Part shown: piece after piece, positions 1 to 8,984 of the stretch
How positions within the stretch are numbered: position 1 is the first letter of the stretch
How the letters are laid out: each line of letters begins with the position of its first letter
From: JBFGWM01 sp041588495
GTDB lineage: Bacteria; Pseudomonadota; Gammaproteobacteria; Pseudomonadales; JBFGWM01
Assembly (NCBI GenBank): GCA_041588495.1
Contig: JBFGWM010000080.1
Span: 1-10,895 of the forward strand
Direction of reading: 5' to 3'
DNA length: 10,895 nucleotides
Made by a program: the position numbers and the translations under genes
The notes under the pieces: model-generated
The model's database searches: none
The model's input: only the letters and a program-made list of their open reading frames with translations
What the model was told of the DNA's origin: nothing

Positions 1-1032
1 CTCCGCGGGGACGATGCGGCCGCAGGCCCAGGCGCTTTCACCGTGGGATGCCAGTTGGTCGATGACCGCCTGGGCGGACCCGTCGGCGACCACGAGTACC
101 ATGCCGATGCCGCAGTTGAAGGTGCGGTACATCTCGCGCTCGGCGACGTTGCCGTTTTCCTGCAACCAGCGGAAGATCGGCGGCCACTCCCAGGACGCGG
201 CATCGACTTCCGCGCCGAGTCCGTCCGGGATCACCCGGGGGAGGTTCTCCAGCAGTCCGCCACCGGTGATGTGGGCGGCGGCGTGAAGCGGGAAGTCGCG
301 TACGAGTTCCAGTACCGGGCGCACGTAGATCCGGGTGGGGGCGAGCAGGTGGTCGGCCAGGGGAATGTCGCCCAAAGCCTGCTCCGGGTCGGCGCCGGAC
401 ACCTCGAGGATCCTGCGCACCAGGGAATAGCCATTCGAATGGGGACCTGATGACGCGATCGCCACCAGCTGGTCGCCGGCGGCCACGGCGTCACCGGTGA
501 GCATGGCGTCACGCTCCACGACCCCGGTGCAGAACCCGGCCAGGTCGTAGTCGCTGCCCGCGTACATGCCCGGCATCTCGGCGGTTTCACCGCCCACGAG
601 CGCGCAGCCGGCCTGGCTGCAGCCCTCGCCGATCCCGCGGATGACCGCCTCGGCCAGATCGACGTCCAGGCGGCCGGTCGCGTAATAGTCGAGGAAGAAC
701 AGGGGTTCCGCCCCGGTGACCACGAGATCGTTGACGCACATGGCCACCAGGTCGATGCCGACGCCGGTGTGGCGGCCGAGGTCCATGGCCAGGCGCAGCT
801 TGGTGCCTACGCCGTCGGTGGTCGATACCAGGACCGGTTCCCGGTAGCCGGCCGGAATGCTGCAGAATGACGCGAACCCGCCGAGCCCCGTCAGCACCTC
901 GGGACGGCGGGTGGCGCCGGCCACCTCGCGGATGCGGTTGACGAGTGCGTTTCCGGCGTCGATATCGACTCCGGCGTCGCGGTAGCTCAGGGACTCGCGT
1001 CCCGCTGGATCGTTGTTGCCGGGTTCGGACAT
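1..1032 (-). CDS. purM: Phosphoribosylformylglycinamidine cyclo-ligase (AIR synthetase), 3' end outside window
   Basis: PurM closes the imidazole ring of 5-aminoimidazole ribotide from FGAM using ATP, in the cytoplasmic purine pathway. Reading the minus strand from the ATG at 1032-1030 gives 344 codons with no stop before the window edge, so only the last few codons are missing (E. coli PurM is 345 residues). Family blocks visible in order: SLSYRDAGVDIDAGN near residue 15, TTDGVGTKLRLAMDL near 72-86, GIDLVAMCVNDLVV, GAEPLFFLDYYATG, GGETAEMPGMY, SSGPHSNGYSLVRRILEVSG, ADHLLAPTRIYV, HITGGGLLENLPRVIP and MYRTFNCGIGM. No strong ribosome binding site precedes the ATG, but the start agrees with the family N-terminus. 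In many gammaproteobacteria purN lies next to purM, so it may sit just left of the window. The gene is divergent from the DUF2066 gene across a 109-base gap. Confidence 0.97.
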   Translation of the reverse strand, partial: MSEPGNNDPAGRESLSYRDAGVDIDAGNALVNRIREVAGATRRPEVLTGLGGFASFCSIPAGYREPVLVSTTDGVGTKLRLAMDLGRHTGVGIDLVAMCVNDLVVTGAEPLFFLDYYATGRLDVDLAEAVIRGIGEGCSQAGCALVGGETAEMPGMYAGSDYDLAGFCTGVVERDAMLTGDAVAAGDQLVAIASSGPHSNGYSLVRRILEVSGADPEQALGDIPLADHLLAPTRIYVRPVLELVRDFPLHAAAHITGGGLLENLPRVIPDGLGAEVDAASWEWPPIFRWLQENGNVAEREMYRTFNCGIGMVLVVADGSAQAVIDQLASHGESAWACGRIVPAE

Positions 1033-1101
1033 GGATTCGGTTTCGGGTCGCGTTGGCCGGAGAATGGGGCAGGTGCCGGCCGGTGGGCCCGGCGCCGGTA
1101 C

Positions 1102-1129
1102 TTGCGGTAAAAAATAAGGTCGCTATTCT
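1102..1129 (+). promoter_or_regulatory. Possible sigma-70 promoter for the DUF2066-perM-hda group
   Basis: TTGCGG at 1102-1107 and TATTCT at 1124-1129 are separated by 16 bases in an A/T-rich patch (1108-1118) between the divergent purM and DUF2066 genes. Transcription would start near 1136. That leaves almost no leader before the GTG at 1142 and about 30 bases before the in-frame TTG at 1166. This is pattern matching only. The rest of the 109-base gap shows nothing else clear, and I could not place a convincing purM promoter on the other strand. Confidence 0.35.
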
Positions 1130-1141
1130 AGCCCGATTATC

Positions 1142-2284
1142 GTGCAGGGTCGACGCAGGTCACACTTGAAGACACTTTTCCGGGCATCCCGTTCATGGCC
1201 CCGCGGCACATACGTGGCCGGGCTGCTCGCATTCCTGGTCCTGGTCTCCGCCGCGGGCCCGGCCCGCGCGGTGCAGGTGGTCGGCCTGTACAATTTCGAC
1301 ACCCTGGTGACCTCGCGCAGCGCGGAGGCCCGGGCGCTGGCGGCGCGGCGGGGCCTGTCGCAGGTACTGGTGCGGATTTCGGGCTCCCGGGAGACACTCG
1401 CGGTGCCCGCGGTCCTGGATGCCCTGGACCGCGCCGACCAACTGTTGATCCAGGCGCGTTACGAGTCCACCAAGTACACCCTGCAGGACGAAACCGGGGC
1501 GGAGGTGCCCGCCGACCGGCTGCACATGGTGTTCAGCGCCAGCGCGGTGCAGCAGTTGCTGCGCGGTGCGGGACTCCCGGTCTGGGGCGACAACCGGCCG
1601 CCGGTGCTGGTCTGGGTGGTGGTGCCCAGGGACGAGGGCGACAATTTCATCTCCGGTCCCCGTGATGGCGAGGCCGGCGAGTGGCTGCAGGCCCACGCGG
1701 CGCGGCGCGGAATCCCCCTGCAGTTTCCCCTGCTTGACCTCACTGACCAGTTCGCGCTCGATGTCCGCCAGGTTCAGCAGATGCAGGAAGGCCCCCTGCG
1801 CACCGCTTCCGCCCGCTATGGCGCCGACCATGTCATCGCCGGAACCCTGAGCCGCACCGCCACGGCCTGGAGCGCGCGCTGGGTGGCCCTGGTGCGGGGC
1901 GAGAGTTTCGTGTTCCAGACCACGGCGGAGTCCCTGGACGTCCTGACCGGCGACGCCATCGACATCGTCGCCGACCGCATGGCGATCCGCTACGCGGTGC
2001 GCGCCACCGAGTTCGGCGGCACCCGGGTGCGCATGACCATTGACGCAATCGCCGACGTCGCCAGCTATGCGCGGGTTGGCGAACTGCTGCGCGAACTGAC
2101 GCCGGTGAAGGCTGCCGAGATTGTATCGGTGCGCGGTGAGACCTCGGTGTGGCTGCTGGATATCGAGGGCAGCCACCGCCAGTTCCTCGACCTGCTGGCC
2201 CTGAAGCCGCAGTTCCGGGAGGTGGTGCCGCCCCAGGCTGACAGCGAGCAGGTCTGGCGGCTCCATTACCGTTACCGGCGCTAA
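1142..2284 (+). CDS. Exported DUF2066 domain-containing protein
   Basis: This is a 380-residue protein of the DUF2066 family, conserved in gammaproteobacteria next to perM and hda; its function is unknown. A basic N-terminus and a hydrophobic stretch (residues about 25-38, GLLAFLVLVSAA) ending in ARA at 41-43 look like a Sec signal peptide, so the mature protein should start at Val44 and lie in the periplasm. The mature part contains recognisable DUF2066 blocks: an early segment with VVGLYNFDTLV, then RARALAARRGL-like residues and VLVRISGSRE, and later PPVLVWVVVP. Start choice is uncertain: GTG 1142 gives a long signal peptide, while TTG 1166, with AGGT five bases upstream, gives a 35-residue one starting MKTLF and may be better. 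The stop is TAA. It is probably cotranscribed with the permease 67 bases downstream. No catalytic residues are recognised. Confidence 0.85.
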   Translation: MQGRRRSHLKTLFRASRSWPRGTYVAGLLAFLVLVSAAGPARAVQVVGLYNFDTLVTSRSAEARALAARRGLSQVLVRISGSRETLAVPAVLDALDRADQLLIQARYESTKYTLQDETGAEVPADRLHMVFSASAVQQLLRGAGLPVWGDNRPPVLVWVVVPRDEGDNFISGPRDGEAGEWLQAHAARRGIPLQFPLLDLTDQFALDVRQVQQMQEGPLRTASARYGADHVIAGTLSRTATAWSARWVALVRGESFVFQTTAESLDVLTGDAIDIVADRMAIRYAVRATEFGGTRVRMTIDAIADVASYARVGELLRELTPVKAAEIVSVRGETSVWLLDIEGSHRQFLDLLALKPQFREVVPPQADSEQVWRLHYRYRR

Positions 2285-2318
2285 CTTGCGTCCGGTCCAC
2301 CATGATTCCCGGTAACGG
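2269..2318. repeat. 10-bp inverted repeat around the DUF2066 stop codon
   Basis: CCGTTACCGG (2269-2278) is matched exactly by its reverse complement CCGGTAACGG (2309-2318), with 30 bases between. The left arm overlaps the last codons of the DUF2066 gene and the right arm lies in the 67-base gap before the permease gene. It could form an RNA hairpin between the two genes. No T-run follows, so it is not a typical intrinsic terminator; it could affect mRNA stability or be chance. Confidence 0.45.
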
Positions 2319-2351
2319 CGCCACCGCGGGCGCCCGGCGAAGAGGCAGGCA

Positions 2352-3434
2352 GTGACCACGACGACCCGCAACATGATCATCGGTGGCCTGCTCGGGCTGG
2401 GGCTGCTGGTATGGCTGCTGCAGCCGATCCTGGCGCCGTTCCTGATGGCCACGGCGCTGGCCTACCTCGGAGACCCGCTGGTCGACCGCCTGGAGGAACG
2501 CGGCTACTCGCGTACCGTCGGTGTCTGCCTGGTGTTCTTCGCGCTGACCCTGGTCGGGGTGATCCTGGTCCTGCTGCTGATTCCGCTGCTGATCCGCCAG
2601 ATCGACACCATTCGTCTCGGTATTCCGGTATTCATCGACTGGCTGCAGGCCTCGGTGTTCCCGTGGCTCAGCACGACCTTCGGTATCAGCACCGAGTGGT
2701 TCGAGCCCGAGCGCCTGCGCGAACTGGTCAAGGCCAACCTCGGCAAGACTGCCCAGGTCTGGGGTCCGGTACTCAAGCAGGTCACCCAGTCCGGCGTCTC
2801 GCTGGTGCAGTGGAGCATCAACCTGGGCCTGGTCCCGGTGGTGACGTTCTACCTGCTGCGCGACTGGGACGTGCTGGTCGCGCGCATCCGCAAGCTGGTG
2901 CCGCGCAACCGCGAGGCGCTGGTGGTGCGGCTGTCACTCGAGTGCGACGAGGTGCTCTCGGCCTTCGTGCGTGGACAGTTGCTGGTGATGATGGCGCTGG
3001 GAATTTTTTACACCGCCGGACTGGCCCTGGTCGGGCTCAAGCTCGCGCTGCTGATTGGCGCGGTGGCCGGGCTGGCGGCGATCGTTCCGTACCTCGGCTT
3101 CGTGGTCGGCATCGTCGCTGCGGGGATCGCCGCCTTTGTGCAGTTCGGCGACGTGTTCCACCTGCTGCTGGTGGCCGCGGTGTTCGGGATCGGCCAGGCG
3201 CTGGAAGGCATGGTGCTCACCCCGCTGCTGGTCGGCGACCGCATCGGCCTGCATCCGGTGGCGGTGATCTTTGCGGTGCTCGCCGGCGGCCAGTTGTTCG
3301 GTTTCGTCGGCGTGTTGCTGGCTTTGCCGGTGGCCGCGGTGATCATGGTTCTCCTGCGTCACCTCAACGACCGGTACCTGCAGAGCGAACTGTACGGGCA
3401 GGCCGCGTCGAACCCGGAGGTTTCCGGCGAGTGA
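2352..3434 (+). CDS. perM: AI-2E family (PerM-type) inner-membrane transporter
   Basis: This 360-residue multi-pass inner-membrane protein belongs to the AI-2E transporter family (PF01594), which includes E. coli PerM, TqsA and YdiK. The substrate is unknown; members have been linked to autoinducer-2 export or ion/solute transport. Hydrophobic segments fall near residues 8-38, 57-82, 148-168, 205-225, 228-262, 268-292 and 300-332. Between the second and third of them is the polar, probably extramembrane region typical of the family. The late segments are rich in Gly and Ala (GLAAIVPYLGFVVGIVAAG, then the conserved TPLLVGDRIGLHPVAVIFAV-type block with few changes). GTG 2352 is chosen because AGAGG lies a few bases upstream and the N-terminus TTTTRNMIIGGLL fits the family; ATG 2373 is an alternative. 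The terminal TGA overlaps the hda GTG by four bases, suggesting coupled translation. The symbol is by family resemblance. Confidence 0.9.
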   Translation: MTTTTRNMIIGGLLGLGLLVWLLQPILAPFLMATALAYLGDPLVDRLEERGYSRTVGVCLVFFALTLVGVILVLLLIPLLIRQIDTIRLGIPVFIDWLQASVFPWLSTTFGISTEWFEPERLRELVKANLGKTAQVWGPVLKQVTQSGVSLVQWSINLGLVPVVTFYLLRDWDVLVARIRKLVPRNREALVVRLSLECDEVLSAFVRGQLLVMMALGIFYTAGLALVGLKLALLIGAVAGLAAIVPYLGFVVGIVAAGIAAFVQFGDVFHLLLVAAVFGIGQALEGMVLTPLLVGDRIGLHPVAVIFAVLAGGQLFGFVGVLLALPVAAVIMVLLRHLNDRYLQSELYGQAASNPEVSGE

Positions 3435-4138
3435 GCGGTTCGCCGGTGCAGCTTCCCCTCGAGATTCGCCTGCGCGACGACTGTACTTTTGCCAACTACT
3501 ACGCGGCGGCCAACGGCCAGGTGGTCGAGGCCCTGCGCGCCCAGCTGGGCAGTGATCCCGGTGGCCAGCGCTTCCTGTTCCTCTGGGGCAGCGAGGGAAC
3601 CGGGCGCAGTCACCTTCTGCAGGCTGCCTGTCACCAGGCCGGCGCCGCGGGCCTGCGGGCGATCTACCTGCCAATGGCTGAACTCGCCGGCTGCGACCCG
3701 GATATTTTCGATGGGCTGGAGTCGCTCGACCTGGTGTGCATCGACGACGTCGACACGGTGGCCGGGGAAGCCGACTGGGAAGAGGCCCTGTTCAACTTCT
3801 ACAACCGGATGCGCGATGGCGATGGCCGCCTGCTGGTGGCCGGTGATGCGTCGCCGCGGGGTGGACATTTCGCGCTTCCGGACCTGGTTTCCCGCTTCAG
3901 CCAGTGCGTGGTGCTGCGGGTGCAGGCCCTGAGTGCGGCCGAGTGCGTCGAGGTGTTTCGCGACCGTGCCCGGCGCCGTGGGATGGAAGTGCGCGGGGAG
4001 GTGGCGGATTTCATCGCCAACCGTTCCGCCCGCGACCTGGTGGCGCTGATGAACGTGCTTGAGGAACTCGACCGCGCCACCCTGGTGGCCCAGCGAAGGT
4101 TGACCGTCCCGTTCGTCAAGCAGGTGATGGGCTGGTAG
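3431..4138 (+). CDS. hda: DnaA regulatory inactivator Hda
   Basis: Hda is an AAA+ DnaA paralogue that, bound to the DNA-loaded sliding clamp, stimulates hydrolysis of DnaA-ATP and so prevents re-initiation of chromosome replication. The product is 235 residues (E. coli 233). The N-terminal clamp-binding motif is QLPL at 7-10. The Walker A region is GSEGTGRS at 53-60, with Arg where most P-loops have Lys; E. coli Hda also has Arg there, so it is not a defect. Walker B is CIDDVD at 103-108. A box VII-like LVSRFSQ and a C-terminal lid helix region (SARDLVALMNVLEELD) follow. The GTG start overlaps the perM stop (GTGA at 3431-3434) and has GGAGG at 3416-3420, ten bases upstream. The 3' end overlaps the convergent acyltransferase gene by 23 bases. 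Confidence 0.95.
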   Translation: MSGSPVQLPLEIRLRDDCTFANYYAAANGQVVEALRAQLGSDPGGQRFLFLWGSEGTGRSHLLQAACHQAGAAGLRAIYLPMAELAGCDPDIFDGLESLDLVCIDDVDTVAGEADWEEALFNFYNRMRDGDGRLLVAGDASPRGGHFALPDLVSRFSQCVVLRVQALSAAECVEVFRDRARRRGMEVRGEVADFIANRSARDLVALMNVLEELDRATLVAQRRLTVPFVKQVMGW

Positions 4139-5300
4139 GCGAGCTTCCGGGTTCTTCCGCCTGGCGGTAGGGCGAGTGTGCCGCGAGACGGTCGCGTACC
4201 GCGTCGACCATGCGCGACTCCTCCTCCAGGAACCGCTCCAGGGGCGGCCGGAACGCCGGGTCGGCGATCCAGTGAAATGATTCCGTGGCCACCGGCAGGA
4301 AGCCGCGGGCGATCTTGTGTTCGCCCTGCACGCCGGGATCGAATCTTTGCAGGCCACGCTGGATGCAGTAGCGGATGCCCTCGTAGTAACAGGTCGCGAA
4401 GTGCAGGCAGTCGACGTCCTCGATGCAGCCCCAGTAGCGCCCGTACAGGGTGGTCGCCGAGCGCAGGCACAGGGCGGCCCCGGCGGGTTCGCGTCCACGC
4501 CGGGCGAGGATCAGCACCAGGTGCTCGGGCATGGTGCGCGACAGTTCGAGGAAGAAATCCAGGTTCAGGTAGCCGACCTGGCCGCGCTTCATGTAGGTCG
4601 CGTGGTAGAACCCGTAGAACATGCGCCAGTGCTCCGGCGTGATGTCCTCGGCCTCCAGCACTTCAAACTCGATACCCTGCTCACGAACCAGGCGCAGCTC
4701 GCGGCGGATGTTCTTGCGCCGCTTCGAGGTCAGGCTGGCGAGGAAGGCGTCCATGTCCGCGTAATCGTGATTGAACCAGTGGTATTGCCAGCCGTGCCGG
4801 GTCAGCAGGCCGCGGGACCTGCAGGCATCGGCGGTGGCCGGGTCCGGAAACAGGATGTGCCAGGACGACACATCGTTCTGTTCCGCGACCCCCGTAATCA
4901 CCGCCGCGAGACTGTCCGCGATCTCGATTCTGCTTTCCGCCGGCAGCGCGGGGTCGGCCACCAGGCGCGGACCGCTGCAGGGCGAGAAGGGCACAGCGGT
5001 GAGGAACTTCGGGTAGTAGGCCTGGCCGTGTTGTTCCCAGAATCCCGCCCAGGCCCAGTCGAACACGTACTCGCCCATGGAGTGTGATTTCAGGTAGAGC
5101 GGCGCCAGTCCGCACAGGCGCCCGTCGTCGTCCCGCAGCACCACGTGGCGGGGCAGCCAGCCGCTCTGCGCGCTCGCACAGCCGGTGCGTTCCAGGGCCG
5201 CAAGGAACTCGTGGCGCAGGAACGGGTAGTCGGTTCCGGCCAGCCGGTTCCATTCCGATGCCTCGATGGAATCGATTGCGCGCAGAAAGCTGGCTTCCAC
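4116..5300 (-). CDS. GNAT / FemAB-like N-acyltransferase (COG3146, DUF482 type)
   Basis: This predicted cytoplasmic acyltransferase belongs to the COG3146/DUF482 group, related to FemAB-type and GNAT enzymes and often labelled peptidoglycan biosynthesis/recognition; its substrate is not established. From the GTG at 5300 the product is 394 residues. Family features seen: an N-terminal segment AIDSIEASEWNRLAG, PFLRHEFLAALE, the acceptor-side block PLYLKSHSMGEYVFDWAWA, TAVPFSPCSGPRL, a basic TSKRRKNIRREL helix, FYHATYMKRG, a core GRYWGC segment, and FDPGVQGEHKIARGF near the C-terminus. Start: GTG 5300 is preferred because GGGGGA lies just upstream, and a possible minus-strand -10 (TATACT) at 5335-5330 would leave the ATG at 5342 upstream of the transcript. 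ATG 5342 (408 residues) and ATG 5327 remain possible. It overlaps the hda 3' end on the opposite strand. Confidence 0.88.
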   Translation of the reverse strand: MEASFLRAIDSIEASEWNRLAGTDYPFLRHEFLAALERTGCASAQSGWLPRHVVLRDDDGRLCGLAPLYLKSHSMGEYVFDWAWAGFWEQHGQAYYPKFLTAVPFSPCSGPRLVADPALPAESRIEIADSLAAVITGVAEQNDVSSWHILFPDPATADACRSRGLLTRHGWQYHWFNHDYADMDAFLASLTSKRRKNIRRELRLVREQGIEFEVLEAEDITPEHWRMFYGFYHATYMKRGQVGYLNLDFFLELSRTMPEHLVLILARRGREPAGAALCLRSATTLYGRYWGCIEDVDCLHFATCYYEGIRYCIQRGLQRFDPGVQGEHKIARGFLPVATESFHWIADPAFRPPLERFLEEESRMVDAVRDRLAAHSPYRQAEEPGSSPTSPSPA

Positions 5301-5329
5301 CGGAGTCCCCCGACCATGTGCGAGCATCC

Positions 5330-5335
5330 AGTATA
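5330..5335 (-). promoter_or_regulatory. Possible -10 element for the acyltransferase gene
   Basis: TATACT is read on the minus strand at 5335-5330, about 30 bases before the preferred GTG start at 5300, with the purine-rich ribosome binding site between them. No good -35 hexamer is visible at 16-18 bases, so this is weak evidence. Confidence 0.3.
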
Positions 5336-5362
5336 TCGGCATCGCCGACGCCCGGAATCGGT

Positions 5363-5368
5363 TATAAT
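5363..5368 (+). promoter_or_regulatory. Consensus -10 box (TATAAT) for the alpha/beta hydrolase gene
   Basis: A perfect TATAAT lies about 50 bases before the hydrolase start. Transcription would begin near 5375, giving a leader of about 25-40 bases that contains GAGG at 5390-5393. No -35 close to consensus is seen 16-18 bases upstream, so the promoter would be weak or activator-dependent. It is back to back with the possible -10 of the acyltransferase gene. Confidence 0.45.
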
Positions 5369-5413
5369 TCCGCCAATTTTGTGAACAGTGAGGCGAGTCG
5401 CTTGGCGACCACG

Positions 5414-6208
5414 ATGCCGCGCCTGGAACCGGTCCTGGTAAGACCGGGCCGGGCGGTGAACATTTTCATCCACGGTTACCTCGCCGGCTCCACGCTGGAG
5501 CGGCGCGAACGCCTGCGCCGGTATATCGCGGAGGCGGAACCGGCGGGCGTCTCGTACGTCCTGCACTGGCGGTCCGGGAACCCCGCATTGCCGGCCATCG
5601 GGACGCTGGGGACTGCCGCCGTGCGGACCCTGGGCAACATGCGGCCGCCCAGTGTCAGCGCCCTGCTTGGCGGTGGCGCGGCCTACCTCGGGGTGCAGGT
5701 CGCGCACTTCAAGAGCCGCGAGCGGGAGGCGCGGCGCATCGGCCGGCAACTGGGCGAACTGTTGCACGTCCTGCGCCGCCGCCATGGCCGGCGGGCGTTC
5801 AACCTGGTCGGCCACTCCCTCGGCGCCACGGTGATCCAGCACGCCCTGCTGCATGCTGATCTCGAGGGCATCCGCCTGAACCACTGTGTGCTGCTGGCGG
5901 GGGCCGCCGATGCCAGCCCGGAGACCTGGGCGCCCCTGGTGCAGCGCATGCGCGGCGGCCTCCACAATTACTACTCCCGCGGCGACCTGCTGCTGCTCAG
6001 TACGCCGGACCTGCGGGTACGGGCGGGACGCAACCCGATCCGTATCGACCTTCCTGCAGTGCGCAACGTGCACCGCCCGGAACTGGGTCACACGGACTAC
6101 TGGCCGCGGCTCACCGAACTGCTGCCCGAAGGGATGCGGGCCTCGTCACGGATTCCGCCGGTATTCAGGATTCCCTTCCGGCGACGGGAGCGGAAAATTG
6201 CCGCGTAA
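5414..6208 (+). CDS. Serine alpha/beta hydrolase, DUF726-like
   Basis: This is a 264-residue predicted alpha/beta-fold serine hydrolase; the substrate is unknown. The sequence shows VNIFIHGYLAG at about 15-25 (His20-Gly21, oxyanion-hole HG), YVLHWRSGN at about 51-59, the nucleophile elbow NLVGHSLGA with Ser135, HCVLLAGAAD on the next strand, a YYSRGDLLLL segment that may carry the acidic residue, and ELGHTDYW with His226 as likely catalytic base. The combination HWRSGN ... GHSLGA ... LLAGA ... YYSRGDLLL resembles DUF726 (TMCO4-like) proteins. The region with TLGTAAVRTLGN to LLGGGAAYLGV is mildly hydrophobic and could contact the membrane, but no signal peptide is seen. Start: ATG 5414 is used. 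TTG 5402 has better spacing from GAGG (5390-5393), and GTG 5381 is in frame but almost at the predicted transcript start. The C-terminus is Arg-rich. Confidence 0.75.
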   Translation: MPRLEPVLVRPGRAVNIFIHGYLAGSTLERRERLRRYIAEAEPAGVSYVLHWRSGNPALPAIGTLGTAAVRTLGNMRPPSVSALLGGGAAYLGVQVAHFKSREREARRIGRQLGELLHVLRRRHGRRAFNLVGHSLGATVIQHALLHADLEGIRLNHCVLLAGAADASPETWAPLVQRMRGGLHNYYSRGDLLLLSTPDLRVRAGRNPIRIDLPAVRNVHRPELGHTDYWPRLTELLPEGMRASSRIPPVFRIPFRRRERKIAA

Positions 6209-6258
6209 TGCGCCGCAATTTTCCCCGGTCCCGGTAACAAGTCCCTGTAACTTCGTTA

Positions 6259-6298
6259 TATAATCGGCGGCTGCTCAAAGATTGAGCCGTTCCGCCGA
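6259..6298 (+). promoter_or_regulatory. alaS promoter -10 with an overlapping palindrome
   Basis: TATAAT at 6259-6264 is a perfect -10 box; the -35 region is weak. Immediately downstream, TCGGCGG (6264-6270) pairs with CCGCCGA (6292-6298), and inside it CTCAA (6274-6278) pairs with TTGAG (6282-6286) around an AGA loop. The predicted transcription start, near 6271, falls within this nested palindrome. E. coli AlaRS is known to repress alaS by binding a palindrome flanking its start point; that this element does the same is inference. The rest of the 151-base gap (6209-6359) holds the leader and a four-codon reading frame. Confidence 0.5.
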
Positions 6299-6337
6299 AT
6301 TCCCTGCGTGCGTCTCTCCGGAGACCACCAAGAGGCC

Positions 6338-6352
6338 ATGACCGGGTCCTGA
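6338..6352 (+). other. Four-codon leader mini-ORF before alaS (tentative)
   Basis: AAGAGG at 6330-6335 is followed by ATG ACC GGG TCC TGA. The ribosome binding site looks better than that of alaS itself, whose ATG is at 6360, eight bases beyond this stop and in another frame. It could be a translated minigene that feeds ribosomes to alaS, or the purine run could simply serve the alaS start at long spacing. It contains no alanine codon, so it is not an alanine attenuator. Confidence 0.25.
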
Positions 6353-6359
6353 CACGTCC

Positions 6360-8957
<2,598 letters not shown>

Positions 8958-8984
8958 CTCCACAAAGAAACACGGAAGGAATTG

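Noticed and set aside
43..450. Plus-strand open frame within purM
   Set aside because: The opposite strand encodes PurM with many conserved blocks; this frame is a shadow.
1193..2452. A 419-codon minus-strand frame opposite the DUF2066 gene
   Set aside because: Antisense shadow without recognisable domain; the plus strand has a signal peptide and family similarity.
3587..3616. Broken Walker A motif in Hda (Arg in place of Lys)
   Set aside because: Arg at this position is also found in E. coli Hda, so it is a family trait and not a loss-of-function change.
2411..4138. A 575-codon frame extending hda upstream through perM
   Set aside because: The part before 3431 is an out-of-frame shadow of the permease gene; Hda similarity and the ribosome binding site place the start at GTG 3431.
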